Shown piece by piece: positions 7,476-17,700 of a stretch of 64,000 nt of DNA (positions within the stretch are counted from its first letter, which is position 1; the number at the start of each line of letters is the position of its first letter). The position numbers and the translations under genes were made by a program. The DNA is from Indolivaga capnocytophagoides DSM 22835. Its GTDB lineage: Bacteria > Bacteroidota > Bacteroidia > Bacteroidales > Dysgonomonadaceae. A model generated the notes under the pieces. That model saw nothing but the letters and a program-made list of their open reading frames with translations. It had not been told where the DNA came from and did no database searches. The stretch lies in contig NZ_KE384529.1 in the NCBI RefSeq assembly GCF_000426485.1, positions 62,001 through 126,000 on the forward strand, read 5' to 3'.

Positions 7476-9206
7476 ATGCTACATGAATTTACACTATCGC
7501 GGGGAAGAGCGATGATTAATTTCACACTGAAATACTGCGATACTAAACAAAAATTACTAAGTAGTTATGGATTTAGAAGAGTAGTTGAAGCATTTGTCAA
7601 AAAAATAAAGAAGGACGATCCTATTATATACGATCATTATATCAAAAGTTTCAAAACAGACGAAAACCTTGTCGAATCACTTATAGAATCATTCAAATTA
7701 CTGACTGTATTCAAAATAGAAGAAGTTATCGAAGTTGATAATAAATACACCGCACTTTTTGCTGATAAAGATTTATTCATCGAACTAATCGAACTACTGC
7801 TTCAATATTGGAAAAAACTCGAAAGATATTCTATTGTACGTAATACCCGCTTAGGTGACGGACTTCAGAATGTAAGATTCATTCAGGCCAATGACTTGTT
7901 CAATGATCTTGTACTGACTACAGTACGCCGTATTCAGGAGACTGTAAACGGATTCGATCAAAGAGTATACCGTCAGACTACAGTCGGAGCAACAGCCTCT
8001 CTTACATTGAATGATGTAAACTGGAATTGCCCAATCGAATACAAAGGACTTACACCGATACCATTTATCAGTACAGTTGTAATACGTCCTCCTTTCATTA
8101 CATACACAAAACGCAATACCCGAGACGGAATCTTTCAGGAACATCACCAAAATCCATTGAATAATATTATTCTGAATGAGGACGATTGGTATGTATTCCC
8201 TGCTAAAGTAGGTGCAATGCTTACATTTGTTTATTTCCACAAAGACTTTATGGCTCAGGGAATAGGTTTATCTAACCTGTTCGAGCTTGCCAAAGAAAGT
8301 GAATACATCGGAAAGAAACCTGATATCATCTACGTATTCGGATATCCGGACGGAGAAGAAGAAAAACGTACATTCTACTATAAAGATAAAAAGAATGATA
8401 TCCTGATCGGATATGCAAACTATTGCGACGATATCGATTATTTCGGATACATGAAGAAGATGTTATTAACACTTCATAATGTTAAACAAATAGAAAACAA
8501 TCGCTTACCTATTCACGGGGCAATGGTTAACATCGTTCTTAAAAATGGCAAAGAGTCTAATATCATTATCATGGGTGATAGCGGAGCCGGAAAATCAGAA
8601 AGCTTGGAAGCATTCCGTACGCTGAATGAAAGCTATATCCGTCATATGCGCGTAATCTTTGACGATATGGGATTCCTTAAAAAAGAAGCAGATGGCTCTA
8701 TCAAAGGATATGGTACCGAAATCGGAGCATTTGTCCGCATAGATGACCTTGATCCTGCTTACGCATACGAACAGTTGGACAGAGGTATCTACAGCAATCC
8801 TGATAAAATCAATGCCCGTGTAACAATTCCTATTTCAACATACGAAGTAATCTCTAAAGGATACAAAGTAGATATTATGCTTTATGCAAATAACTATCAG
8901 GAATCCGATAAGAAGATTTCATTCTATGACGATCTGGATAAAGCAATTCAGGTATTTGAAGACGGAGCACGTAAAGCCAAAGGAACAACTACCGAAAAAG
9001 GCCTTGTGAAATCTTACTTTGCCAATCCTTTCGGACCTGTTCAGGAACGTGCAGAAACAGAAGTCTTGGTTCGCCAGTTCTTCAAAGATATGAAGAATAA
9101 CGGAGTTCAAATCGGAGAAATACATACTTCTCTGGCTATTGACGGACGCAGCAAAGATGGTCCTCGTGAAGCAGCTGAAGAGTTGTTCTCTTTGATCAAC
9201 AACTAA
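7476..9206 (+). CDS. PEPCK-fold / HPr-kinase-like P-loop protein of unknown substrate
   Basis: Protein of 576 residues often labelled phosphoenolpyruvate carboxykinase in Bacteroidetes annotations. The C-terminal half carries NIIIMGDSGAGKSESLEAF, a P-loop with GDSGAGKS at residues 367-374, preceded by LPIHGAMVNIVLKNGK and followed by MRVIFDDMGFLKKE. This arrangement is like HprK and PEPCK. I do not see the full set of substrate-binding motifs of classical ATP- or GTP-PEPCK, and the N-terminal 330 residues are unlike either. It may therefore phosphorylate something else. No signal peptide or membrane segment. It is monocistronic: own -7 element, and a terminator straight after. Confidence 0.7.
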   Translation: MLHEFTLSRGRAMINFTLKYCDTKQKLLSSYGFRRVVEAFVKKIKKDDPIIYDHYIKSFKTDENLVESLIESFKLLTVFKIEEVIEVDNKYTALFADKDLFIELIELLLQYWKKLERYSIVRNTRLGDGLQNVRFIQANDLFNDLVLTTVRRIQETVNGFDQRVYRQTTVGATASLTLNDVNWNCPIEYKGLTPIPFISTVVIRPPFITYTKRNTRDGIFQEHHQNPLNNIILNEDDWYVFPAKVGAMLTFVYFHKDFMAQGIGLSNLFELAKESEYIGKKPDIIYVFGYPDGEEEKRTFYYKDKKNDILIGYANYCDDIDYFGYMKKMLLTLHNVKQIENNRLPIHGAMVNIVLKNGKESNIIIMGDSGAGKSESLEAFRTLNESYIRHMRVIFDDMGFLKKEADGSIKGYGTEIGAFVRIDDLDPAYAYEQLDRGIYSNPDKINARVTIPISTYEVISKGYKVDIMLYANNYQESDKKISFYDDLDKAIQVFEDGARKAKGTTTEKGLVKSYFANPFGPVQERAETEVLVRQFFKDMKNNGVQIGEIHTSLAIDGRSKDGPREAAEELFSLINN

Positions 9207-9228
9207 GACAAATTTAGTTCTACTATAT

Positions 9229-9266
9229 AAAAAATAGGATTCATAAAATATGAATCCTATTTTTAT
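9229..9266. terminator. Bidirectional terminator between the PEPCK-like gene and putA
   Basis: ATAGGATTCAT (9234-9244) pairs with ATGAATCCTAT (9250-9260), with an A run on the left and a T run on the right. It can serve both convergent genes. Confidence 0.85.
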
Positions 9267-9280
9267 TTTGAAAGCTCAAC

Positions 9281-9294
9281 CCTTCTGAGACCTT
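9281..9294. repeat. GGTCTGAGACC palindrome, degenerate copy beside putA stop
   Basis: CCTTCTGAGACCTT keeps the right arm CTGAGACCTT but has lost the left GG. It ends two bases before the complement of the putA stop codon (9297-9299). Confidence 0.5.
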
Positions 9295-9296
9295 AA

Positions 9297-12200
9297 CTAC
9301 TTTTCATCGAAAATGCTTCCATAACGGTGATATTCAAAAGCAATACTTTGCTCTTTCAGGTAATGCAGCAATTCCAATCGACCTTCTACTAAAGGCTTAT
9401 TTGAAGCAATGTGCTTTCCTAATTTAGCAGCTTTAGCATAAAATTCATCCGACAAATCAGAAGAACAAGTTCTGATACGGTCATAGCGATCCATACCATT
9501 TAAAAATTCTGATTCGGACTGAACTTGTATGTTCGCATTCTTAACCATAGGCAAAGCCCATTCTAATTTCTGAGATTTAGGATCATCAGCACTAACACTT
9601 ACTGTTAAATCAACAGATGCAATAGATGCAGCAAGCATCGAAAGCAAAACATCGCACAGGTCATCTTGCACCCGAACCCTAAGAGCAACCTTATTCAATG
9701 GTAAATAACGGAATACATTAGATTCTCCATAGATATGATTAACATCACGTCCTTCAGAAAATTCAGCCTTATAAACCTCAGTATAATTTGCAGCAGCAAA
9801 ATTCAAGCGGTTCTTAGATACCTCATCCTGAACCAAATCACTTAATGGACATACCGATGCTACTGATTGTAAATTATTATTTTCCTCAAATTCAACAAAA
9901 CAAGAGACATAATTCACACCTCCCGCTTTAATACCTCCGCCAAAAGCAGACCGTTTCATTCCTCCAAAAGGCTGACGATTGACAATGGCTCCGGTAATAC
10001 CTCTGTTTATATACAGATTACCAGCCTCAAGAGTATCCTTCCACAACTCCTGTTCATCTTCGTCCAAACTTTGAAGCCCCGATGTCAACCCATATTCGGA
10101 TGAATTAACAAAGTCAATTCCCTGCTTCAAATCTTCGATACAAACAACAGCCAGCAAAGGAGCAAACAATTCGGTCTTAAAAGTGTAACTTGAAGGTTTT
10201 ACTCCCCATTTTACAGTAGGTTTCAGTATATATTTTTTCTCATCCACAAAAACAGGAGGTACTAACCACGATTCACCCTGTTCGAGATTTTCAACAGCAT
10301 GTAATAACTTATCATTATCGTTTGTTATCATTGGTCCGATGATATTATCGGGGTTCCAGACACTGCCTGTGTGCAGGCTTAGAACTGCATCTCTTAATTT
10401 AGATTTAAAATTCTCATCCTTGTAAATATCTTTATCAACCAACAGCAAAGAGCAAGCCGAACATTTTTGACCTGCATTACCGAACGCAGAAGAAACAACA
10501 TTCAGAATAGCATGATCCTGATCTCCGTTTCCGGTAAGTATAATAGCATTTTTACCTCCTGTTTCTGCAGATAAAGGTGTTCTGGGATTCTTTTCCAATA
10601 AATTGAATGCAGTATCTGTTCCTCCGGTTAAGATAAAATGCTTAACAGACGGATGTCCGGTGAGAAAGTTCAACGGTTCACGCCCATTCGGACAAACAAC
10701 CTGTAAGGCATCTCTCGGAACACCTGCATCCCAGAAACACTGCGCAAATTCCCACGCTACAGGAAAAGCAACTGTAGCAGGTTTTAATATAACTGTATTA
10801 CCTCCGGACAAAGCGGAAGCAACTCCTCCTACAGGAATAGCCAATGGAAAATTCCATGGTGATATAACCAAAACGGTTCCTTTAGGCTTATAAGAAACGG
10901 TTTCAAGCTCTTCGAATGACTTCATGCTGATAGGGTAAAAACGGCAGAAATCAATTGCTTCCGAAACTTCTACATCCCCTTCCATAAAAATCTTTCCAGT
11001 AATAGCAGCCATACAGCCAATAAGATCACCTCTTTTTGCCGACAACTTATCAGCAACATTATGCAGGATACGATTACGTTCTTCGAGAGTTTTTATTCTC
11101 CACCCTGATTTATCAGAATCCGCAACAGATACAATTTCTTTCATCTGATCCAACGAAGACAAGCTAGCCTCGCAGAAGCACACCGCATCATTATTACTCC
11201 GGTCGTAATACCTCTTTTTATCTGTTGTTTCAATTTCTTGATCCCCGATCTGAACAGGTATCTTATAATTATCAGATCTTACTTCTGTCTCCCACTTCTT
11301 TAATTTTTGTAGTGCCCATTCTCTGTTGATCGGTAAATCCAGATCGGTATCCGGTTCATTCTTGAACAGATTAATATCTTCTACCGGCAAAGGGGCAGCA
11401 GTTCTATCTTGTTTTCTAAAAGACTGAGGTATCATCGAGTCTTTTTTCGCATAAGCCTCAAGAAACTGACCAGCTAAAAAATCCCATTGAGGGCTATCCA
11501 GTCTCAAGCTAAAAGAATAGCTCAGGAAATTGTCTTTTCCTGTATTTTCATCCAGTCGGCGCACCAGATAAGATACTGCATTCAGGAAATGCTCTTTCTT
11601 CACCACAGGCGTATAGAGAATAATCTGCTTATCTAATTTTCTCATCACACGGGGTAAATGATTTGCCATACCTTCGAGCATTTCGAAAGTAATATAATCC
11701 TTCACATCGTTTCGCTCACTCAATAAGTAAGCATACCCTATTGTAAAAAAATTATGGGATGCAACACCTATATTCAACACCTTAGCATTCTCCGGCTGCA
11801 AGGCAATATCCAAAATATGAAGATAGTTTGCATCCACATCCACTTTTGAGGGTAGAACGGGATTTGTCCAGCCTTTCAGAGAAGAAACAATAGTCTCCAT
11901 TTGCAGATTAGCACCTTTTACCAACCTCATTTTAAGAGGTGCACCACCCTCCTCTACTCTCTTTCTGGCTAGAGTCAGTAATCTTTGCTGTAGTAACCCT
12001 GCATCGGGTAAATATGCCTGAACAACTATCCCCGCAGTATAATTTTTGAATTTAGGCATACTCAATACCGTCTCGAAGACATCTAATGTCAACTCAGCAT
12101 CTTTGTACTCCTCCATATCGAGATTTACAAATTTAGATTTTTGAACACCTTCGGGAGTAATATAAGGATAATCTATAGCTTGCTGATATATACGGGCTAC

Positions 12201-12803
12201 CCGTTCGCAAAGCTCCCTCTTATTCTGTTCATAACTAAGAGGTTTTATCTGTGCATAAATACCTGACAATTTAATTGAGATATAATTTACATCCGGTTCT
12301 TTAAGAGCTTCCAAATAATGTTCGTAACGATGCAAAGCCTCACCATCACCCAAAACAACCTCTCCTAATAAGTTTACATTTTGCCCTATCTTTTTTTGCT
12401 TCCGCCCCTCGAGATGCTTAGTCAATTCGGGACGCTCCTCTCCAATAATGATTTTATTGGTCTCATCTCTTAAACGTTTTTTAAAAATTGGAATAGAGAT
12501 TCCATCAAACAAGTAGCCTATTTCCGTGAAAAGTCTTAGTCCAATACGATCAAATGCTCCAAAAAAATCAGGGACTCCGTATTCTTCGATAAGTAATTTC
12601 ATCCGTTTTGCAAGTTTCCTGTTATTTCGCACCTGCGATGATTCATCTAACATTTTCGACAATAATGTCTTATAAGCAGGTGTTTGTACCAATGACGCAA
12701 ACTTTTGCTGCTCTTTAATTTCGTCGGGGGTTAATTCCGATTCAGCTTTTGACAAAAATCCTTTCGCCCACTCTAACACTTCTGAAGTCTTAATATTTTC
12801 CAT
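9297..12803 (-). CDS. putA: Bifunctional proline dehydrogenase / glutamate-semialdehyde dehydrogenase
   Basis: Converts proline to pyrroline-5-carboxylate (FAD) and then to glutamate (NAD). The 1168 residues hold, in order, an N-terminal helical region, a proline dehydrogenase barrel (residues about 100-480; KLSGIYAQIKPLS, VVQAYLPDAG, RLVKGAN, GVASHNFFTIGYA), an aldehyde dehydrogenase (about 530-1010; VISPWNFPLAIPVGG, LSAETGGKNAIIL, nucleophile Cys781 in GNAGQKCSA, GGMKRSAFGGG) and about 150 C-terminal residues. No ribbon-helix-helix DNA-binding domain is seen at the N-terminus, so it should not be an autoregulator like E. coli PutA. It is a single-gene unit with a hairpin in its upstream region. 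Confidence 0.95.
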   Translation of the reverse strand: MENIKTSEVLEWAKGFLSKAESELTPDEIKEQQKFASLVQTPAYKTLLSKMLDESSQVRNNRKLAKRMKLLIEEYGVPDFFGAFDRIGLRLFTEIGYLFDGISIPIFKKRLRDETNKIIIGEERPELTKHLEGRKQKKIGQNVNLLGEVVLGDGEALHRYEHYLEALKEPDVNYISIKLSGIYAQIKPLSYEQNKRELCERVARIYQQAIDYPYITPEGVQKSKFVNLDMEEYKDAELTLDVFETVLSMPKFKNYTAGIVVQAYLPDAGLLQQRLLTLARKRVEEGGAPLKMRLVKGANLQMETIVSSLKGWTNPVLPSKVDVDANYLHILDIALQPENAKVLNIGVASHNFFTIGYAYLLSERNDVKDYITFEMLEGMANHLPRVMRKLDKQIILYTPVVKKEHFLNAVSYLVRRLDENTGKDNFLSYSFSLRLDSPQWDFLAGQFLEAYAKKDSMIPQSFRKQDRTAAPLPVEDINLFKNEPDTDLDLPINREWALQKLKKWETEVRSDNYKIPVQIGDQEIETTDKKRYYDRSNNDAVCFCEASLSSLDQMKEIVSVADSDKSGWRIKTLEERNRILHNVADKLSAKRGDLIGCMAAITGKIFMEGDVEVSEAIDFCRFYPISMKSFEELETVSYKPKGTVLVISPWNFPLAIPVGGVASALSGGNTVILKPATVAFPVAWEFAQCFWDAGVPRDALQVVCPNGREPLNFLTGHPSVKHFILTGGTDTAFNLLEKNPRTPLSAETGGKNAIILTGNGDQDHAILNVVSSAFGNAGQKCSACSLLLVDKDIYKDENFKSKLRDAVLSLHTGSVWNPDNIIGPMITNDNDKLLHAVENLEQGESWLVPPVFVDEKKYILKPTVKWGVKPSSYTFKTELFAPLLAVVCIEDLKQGIDFVNSSEYGLTSGLQSLDEDEQELWKDTLEAGNLYINRGITGAIVNRQPFGGMKRSAFGGGIKAGGVNYVSCFVEFEENNNLQSVASVCPLSDLVQDEVSKNRLNFAAANYTEVYKAEFSEGRDVNHIYGESNVFRYLPLNKVALRVRVQDDLCDVLLSMLAASIASVDLTVSVSADDPKSQKLEWALPMVKNANIQVQSESEFLNGMDRYDRIRTCSSDLSDEFYAKAAKLGKHIASNKPLVEGRLELLHYLKEQSIAFEYHRYGSIFDEK

Positions 12804-12880
12804 TTAGTTTAGGAGATTTATATTTTACATCTTAATTTACTTTGATTTAATCACCATAAACAACACTTCGTTGATATTGG

Positions 12881-12899
12881 AAGAGGCTTGCAGCCTCTT
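12881..12899. other. Hairpin upstream of putA
   Basis: AAGAGGCT, loop TGC, AGCCTCTT: a perfect 8-bp stem lying 78 bases before the putA ATG. No T-run follows on either strand, so it is not a typical terminator. It may be a leader structure. Confidence 0.45.
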
Positions 12900-13009
12900 T
12901 CCTTATTGTGTTTTCTGTATATTTTCAATAGCATTAGCCCCTTAAGCTATGTTTCACCCTCATTATCCGAGTCTTAGAGTCCTATAATTTTACAATTTTT
13001 TTTTCACAA

Positions 13010-13150
13010 AACAATACACACCTCCACGACGACCAAAAGACAAAACAATACAACCACAGAAATAAAAAAAACAAATAAACCAGAAAAAACAACCAAAACA
13101 AATCAACAAGACACAAAAATAATCAAAATAAAAACAAAAAGACAAATCAA
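13010..13150 (+). other. A/C-rich, G/T-depleted tract
   Basis: About 140 bases of the plus strand are almost only A and C, with isolated G and T. There is no repeat unit of fixed length and no gene. A similar tract lies at about 38930-39060; both are between divergent genes and near a palindrome copy. Confidence 0.55.
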
Positions 13151-13168
13151 TTTAGATTAATAAATAGT

Positions 13169-13176
13169 TATCTTTG
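13169..13176 (+). promoter_or_regulatory. Promoter -7 element for the M64 peptidase gene
   Basis: TATCTTTG fits TAnnTTTG, 129 bases upstream of the start. It implies a long leader that contains the palindrome element. Confidence 0.5.
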
Positions 13177-13280
13177 CTTTATCACTAGGTTTTTAATCCT
13201 ATTTAAATACGAACATGTATTAAATGATATATATTTAGTCAGCAACAGACTCTGGTTATTACACTTAAGAAAATAATAAA

Positions 13281-13296
13281 TAGGTCTGAGACCCTA
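13281..13296. repeat. GGTCTGAGACC palindrome, copy before the M64 peptidase
   Basis: TAGGTCTGAGACCCTA, with outer arms AATA and TATT extending the dyad. The core ends 11 bases before the start codon. Upstream sequence (AGCAACAGACTCTGGTTA) resembles that of the copies at 58297 and 39749. Confidence 0.8.
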
Positions 13297-13304
13297 TTCA
13301 TATC

Positions 13305-14597
13305 TTGAAAAAAAATTACATTATGCATTATCTATTATCACTTCTTCTCTTATTTGTTCCGCTAATCTCTCAATCGCAAGAATTCGATCAGTTTTTCATT
13401 GATAAAACACTCAGAATAGATTATATATTTTCGGGAAATTCTTCGACTCAAAATATATCCGTTGATCAATTAAATCAGTTACCCCAATGGGCAGGACGCA
13501 AACATAATTTATCCGGAAGTTGTTGGGCAGGAAACGGTAATATCAAAGTATATGATGTCGAAACCAACAAATGTATTTATGTAAATACATTCAGCAGCCT
13601 GTTTCAGGAATGGCTGACTACACCAGAAGCGGAACAAGTGACTCGCAGTTTCGAAAATGTACTGCTAGTTCCATTTCCTAAAAATAAAGTAAAAATAGAA
13701 GTTACCCTCACAGGAAAAGAACATAACACGCAAGCAAGTATAAGTCATATTATAGATCCTAAAGACATCTTAATACACCCCAAAGGTTATACATCAACCA
13801 CCCCGTATGCCATAATACATAAAGGAACAAATCCTGATAAATGTATCAACATCGCAATTTTGGCAGAAGGTTATACAAAAGAAGAAATGCCCGATTTTCT
13901 AAAATATGCTGAAGAATCGGTTAACCAGATATTCTCCTATTATCCGTTCAGTAAGTACAAAGACAGCTTCAATGTATATGCAGTACAAAGCGAATCGAAA
14001 GATTCGGGTGTAAGTGTACCCAGACTAAAAGAATGGAAACAAACCGCTTTCGGCTCACATTTCGACACCTTTTATTCGGATAGGTACCTCACTACAGGGC
14101 ATGTAAAAGATATACACGATGCATTGGCCGGAATACCTTACGAACATATCATCATATTAGCCAATACTAATGTTTATGGCGGTGGTGGCATTTTCAACGC
14201 TTATACACTGACAACTACAGGACATCCCGACTTCAAACCTGTTGTTGTACACGAATTCGGGCATAGCTTCGCCGGACTTGCCGATGAATACTTCTACGAC
14301 AGTGATGTTTTGGATCAGACTTACTCACATTCGGTAGAACCTTGGGAACCGAATATTACTACATTAAAAGACTTTGCCGTAAAATGGCAAAACCAATTAC
14401 CTGTAAACACTCCGATACCCACACCAACCGATTTAAAGGATAAATACCCAACAGGTGTATACGAAGGTGCAGGCTACTCTTCGAAAGGAATATACAGATC
14501 GTCTTTTGACTGTAGAATGAGAACCAATACTTACAAAGAATTTTGTCCTGTATGTCAAAACGCAATCGAAAAGTTAATTCTCTATTATCTTAAATGA
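13305..14597 (+). CDS. Secreted metallopeptidase, family M64
   Basis: IgA-peptidase-M64 family zinc protease, 430 residues, exported by an N-terminal signal peptide (MHYLLSLLLLFVPLISQSQ). The N-terminal 140 residues look like the M64 N-domain. The catalytic domain begins near INIAILAEGYTKEEM and has the zinc site VVVHEFGHSFAGLADEYF: His316, Glu317, His320, then Asp327-Glu328. Target proteins are unknown. The first in-frame start is TTG at 13305, with an ATG at 13323; TTG gives the more typical basic n-region. No type IX C-terminal sorting domain is seen. The palindrome lies immediately upstream in the leader. Confidence 0.9.
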   Translation: MKKNYIMHYLLSLLLLFVPLISQSQEFDQFFIDKTLRIDYIFSGNSSTQNISVDQLNQLPQWAGRKHNLSGSCWAGNGNIKVYDVETNKCIYVNTFSSLFQEWLTTPEAEQVTRSFENVLLVPFPKNKVKIEVTLTGKEHNTQASISHIIDPKDILIHPKGYTSTTPYAIIHKGTNPDKCINIAILAEGYTKEEMPDFLKYAEESVNQIFSYYPFSKYKDSFNVYAVQSESKDSGVSVPRLKEWKQTAFGSHFDTFYSDRYLTTGHVKDIHDALAGIPYEHIIILANTNVYGGGGIFNAYTLTTTGHPDFKPVVVHEFGHSFAGLADEYFYDSDVLDQTYSHSVEPWEPNITTLKDFAVKWQNQLPVNTPIPTPTDLKDKYPTGVYEGAGYSSKGIYRSSFDCRMRTNTYKEFCPVCQNAIEKLILYYLK

Positions 14598-14733
14598 AAT
14601 TTAGAATAAAAAGCCGGAAATATTCGATATATCAAGTTGCTTTTTATAATTTTGCTTAGCTTAAGATAGATTACATATAAAAAAATTTAAATATATATTC
14701 CTCAGCATATTAGGCATTATAGCCGGACTAATA

Positions 14734-17700
14734 TTGCTCTTGTACGGACTACTGAACATGTCGTCCGTTCAAAATTATGTAAAAGAACGAATAGTTACCG
14801 AGCTGAAAAACAAGCTACAAACAGATTTAGGAATAGAATCCCTCTACATAAAACCATTCAATGTCATTCAACTAAACGGGGTATACCTCAATGACAGAAA
14901 AGACAGCACTATATTAAAAGCAAATACCATATACGCCGATTTTGATCTGCTGCCATTACTTAACAGGCAACTGATATTCAATGCGGCAAAATTATCTGAC
15001 TTTGATGTAAATCTGGCAAAAGACAGTGCTAATGCACCACTTAATATCCAATTTATTATTGATGCGTTCAAACCAAAAGAGCAAACCAATAAGGCAAAAA
15101 TACAAATTCATATAAATTCCCTTGATATTGAAAACGGAAATTTCCGGTATGATATCAAAGACAGAGGGGTTGTAAATGATAAATTCGACGCAAACCATAT
15201 TGATATCAGCAATCTGAATGCAAAGCTGGCACTCAAGTCTCTTGAACCTGATTCGCTTAATATTCAGATAAAAAAGCTAAAGTTGGAAGAAAAGAGCGGA
15301 CTCAAGATTGATAATCTTATCGTAAGGGTAATCACTCAGGATAATCATTTGTTTGTCAAAGGTTTTAAACTCAATCTTCCTAAATCGCAATTACAATTCG
15401 ACAAATGCGAAATTGACTATGCCGATACCTTATCCCATAAGAATATTATAGACAGAGCCATCTTCGACATCAAAATCGGGTCATCATACATCGCCCTGAA
15501 AGATATATCGCCATTGGTTCCTGCATTTAAACATTTCGAAGACCGTATCTTATTCAAAACCTCGATACAAGGAACATTAGATAATATACAGGTATCCGAC
15601 TTAAAACTCGATTACGGAGATCTGATGCACTTATCAGCAGAAGGAACGTTAAATAATTTTCGTGATAAAGATAAGCTCTGGCTATCCGGAAATGTCAGTA
15701 ACCTTACTGTCAGCGAAACAGGAATACCTACACTCATAAATAATCTGTCGGGAACAAAACAAGAGCCGTCCCCTATTTTAAAACAATTAGGTACGATCTC
15801 ATTCAAGGGTAAAGTTTCAGGTTTTCTGAAAGAATTGAAAGCGATCGGTAATTTTTCAGCGCAACCGGGATCTGTTATCGCTACACTTGATTTTGGATTC
15901 AACCCGGATGAACGTACATCTTCTTATTTCAGAGGAAAAGTAAGTACGGATAATTTCCATTTAGGAGATTTATTAACCAACAAGGATCTGGAAGATTTAT
16001 CTTTCGACCTTTCAGTAAACGTTAATAAACCAAAAAAAGGATATCTGAACGGAGATGTAAACGGTATCGTAAAAAAATTGGTGTATAAAAAATACACATA
16101 CCAAGATATAAAATTAGATGGTAAATACGATGGTCTGCGTATAAACGGAGGCTTGGCTTTGGATGATGAAAATGCGGTATTTAATATACATGGTTTATTC
16201 GACTTGTCGCAAAAAGAGCCCGAATTGAATTTTGATGCCCGTCTGAAAAATGTACGCTTCGATAAACTAAACCTGAGTGACAAATACAAAGACTCTTATC
16301 TGAGTTTACTGATCGACGCTAACTTTACAGGCAAAAACATTGATGATATACAAGGATATATCAAAGCCGATTCGATCCGTTTTCTGAAACCAGATAAAAA
16401 ATTCGAGATGGACAATTTTATCATTGCTGCATCAGGGACAGGAGACCAAAGAGAGCTAAGTATTACCTCGGATATTATAAACGGACAGGTAAAAGGCGAA
16501 TATTCATATTCAACTATAGCTGAGAGCATGCAAAGATCACTGAACAGCTATCTGCCGTCTCTGATAAATTATACGGCAAAAAGAGGACGAAAAATTAAAA
16601 ACAACAACCTCAATTTCGAGTTTGTTATCAATAATACAGAGACAGCCAGCGATATATTTCAGTTACCTGTAACTATACTCAGCCCTACCAAGATTATAGG
16701 ATTTTATAATAATCAGATAGAGCGATTTAAAGTTGAAGCCTTTATGCCTTCGATGAAAGCAGGAGGCGGACAGATACAGTCGGGATATTTCGTTATCGAA
16801 AATAATGCCGATCAGATAACGTCTAATCTTGCTGGCACGTTTGTAACTAAAAAGCAAACACTAAATACGTTGTCATCTGATTTAAAAATAAGTAACGACA
16901 TCATTGATATCCATACTTTATTTTTAAACAAAGACCAGACCCGCCTGAAAGGAGAGTTTTCCAACTCAATTACTTTTTCGAGATCTCAAGATAAGAACCT
17001 GCAAACCGATATTAAATTCAATAAAGGAGAATTGGTTCTCAATAACACAATATGGAACATTGGTGATTCTCATATCCGTTTGATTCCCAATAAAATTGAT
17101 GTCGATAATTTCGAAATAGCAAGCACAACAAAAGATCAGAAATTAAAAATAGACGGTACGTTCTCTTCAAAAGATTCTAATGAAAAGCTTTTTGTGAACC
17201 TGCAGAATATAGACCTCGATTATGTATTTAAAACATTAGCTATAGATGCATTACAATTCGGAGGAGCTGCTAGCGGACAACTGGCAGTATCGACAATAGA
17301 AGGTCAACCCTATGCTAAAGTCAACCTGAATGTAAACGACTTTGCTTTTAACAATACAACATTAGGGCACCTGATCTTAGACAGTGATCTGGATTCGGAA
17401 ACGAAAAAAGTAAACATGGTGGGAACTATCACCAACGAGCATGACAAAACAACAAAAATAAAAGGGCATATCAACCCCATAACTCAGGAACTGTCCATAG
17501 ATTTTGACTCAGAAGAAGTGAATATTGCATTCTTGAATAAGTATGTATCAACCCTATTTAATAATGTACAGGGAGTGGGACATGGAAATGTACGCTTATC
17601 CGGTGATTTCTCGAATGTAACAGTAGAAGGTAAAGCATTTATCGAAAACGGCGGGCTTGGTATTAATTTCCTGAATACTTATTATACTTTCACCGATACA

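Larger units (their letters stand above)
12804..13304. other. Divergent intergenic region putA / M64 peptidase
   Basis: About 500 bases without a gene. It contains a hairpin at 12881-12899, a strongly A/C-biased tract at about 13010-13150 on the plus strand with hardly any G or T, a TATCTTTG element at 13169, a palindrome-type element up to 13296 and then the M64 start. No clear leftward promoter was found for putA. Confidence 0.6.

Noticed and set aside
14594-14659. Short frame starting in the stop of the M64 gene as an alternative TamB start
   Set aside because: It is out of frame with TamB and stops after 21 codons.
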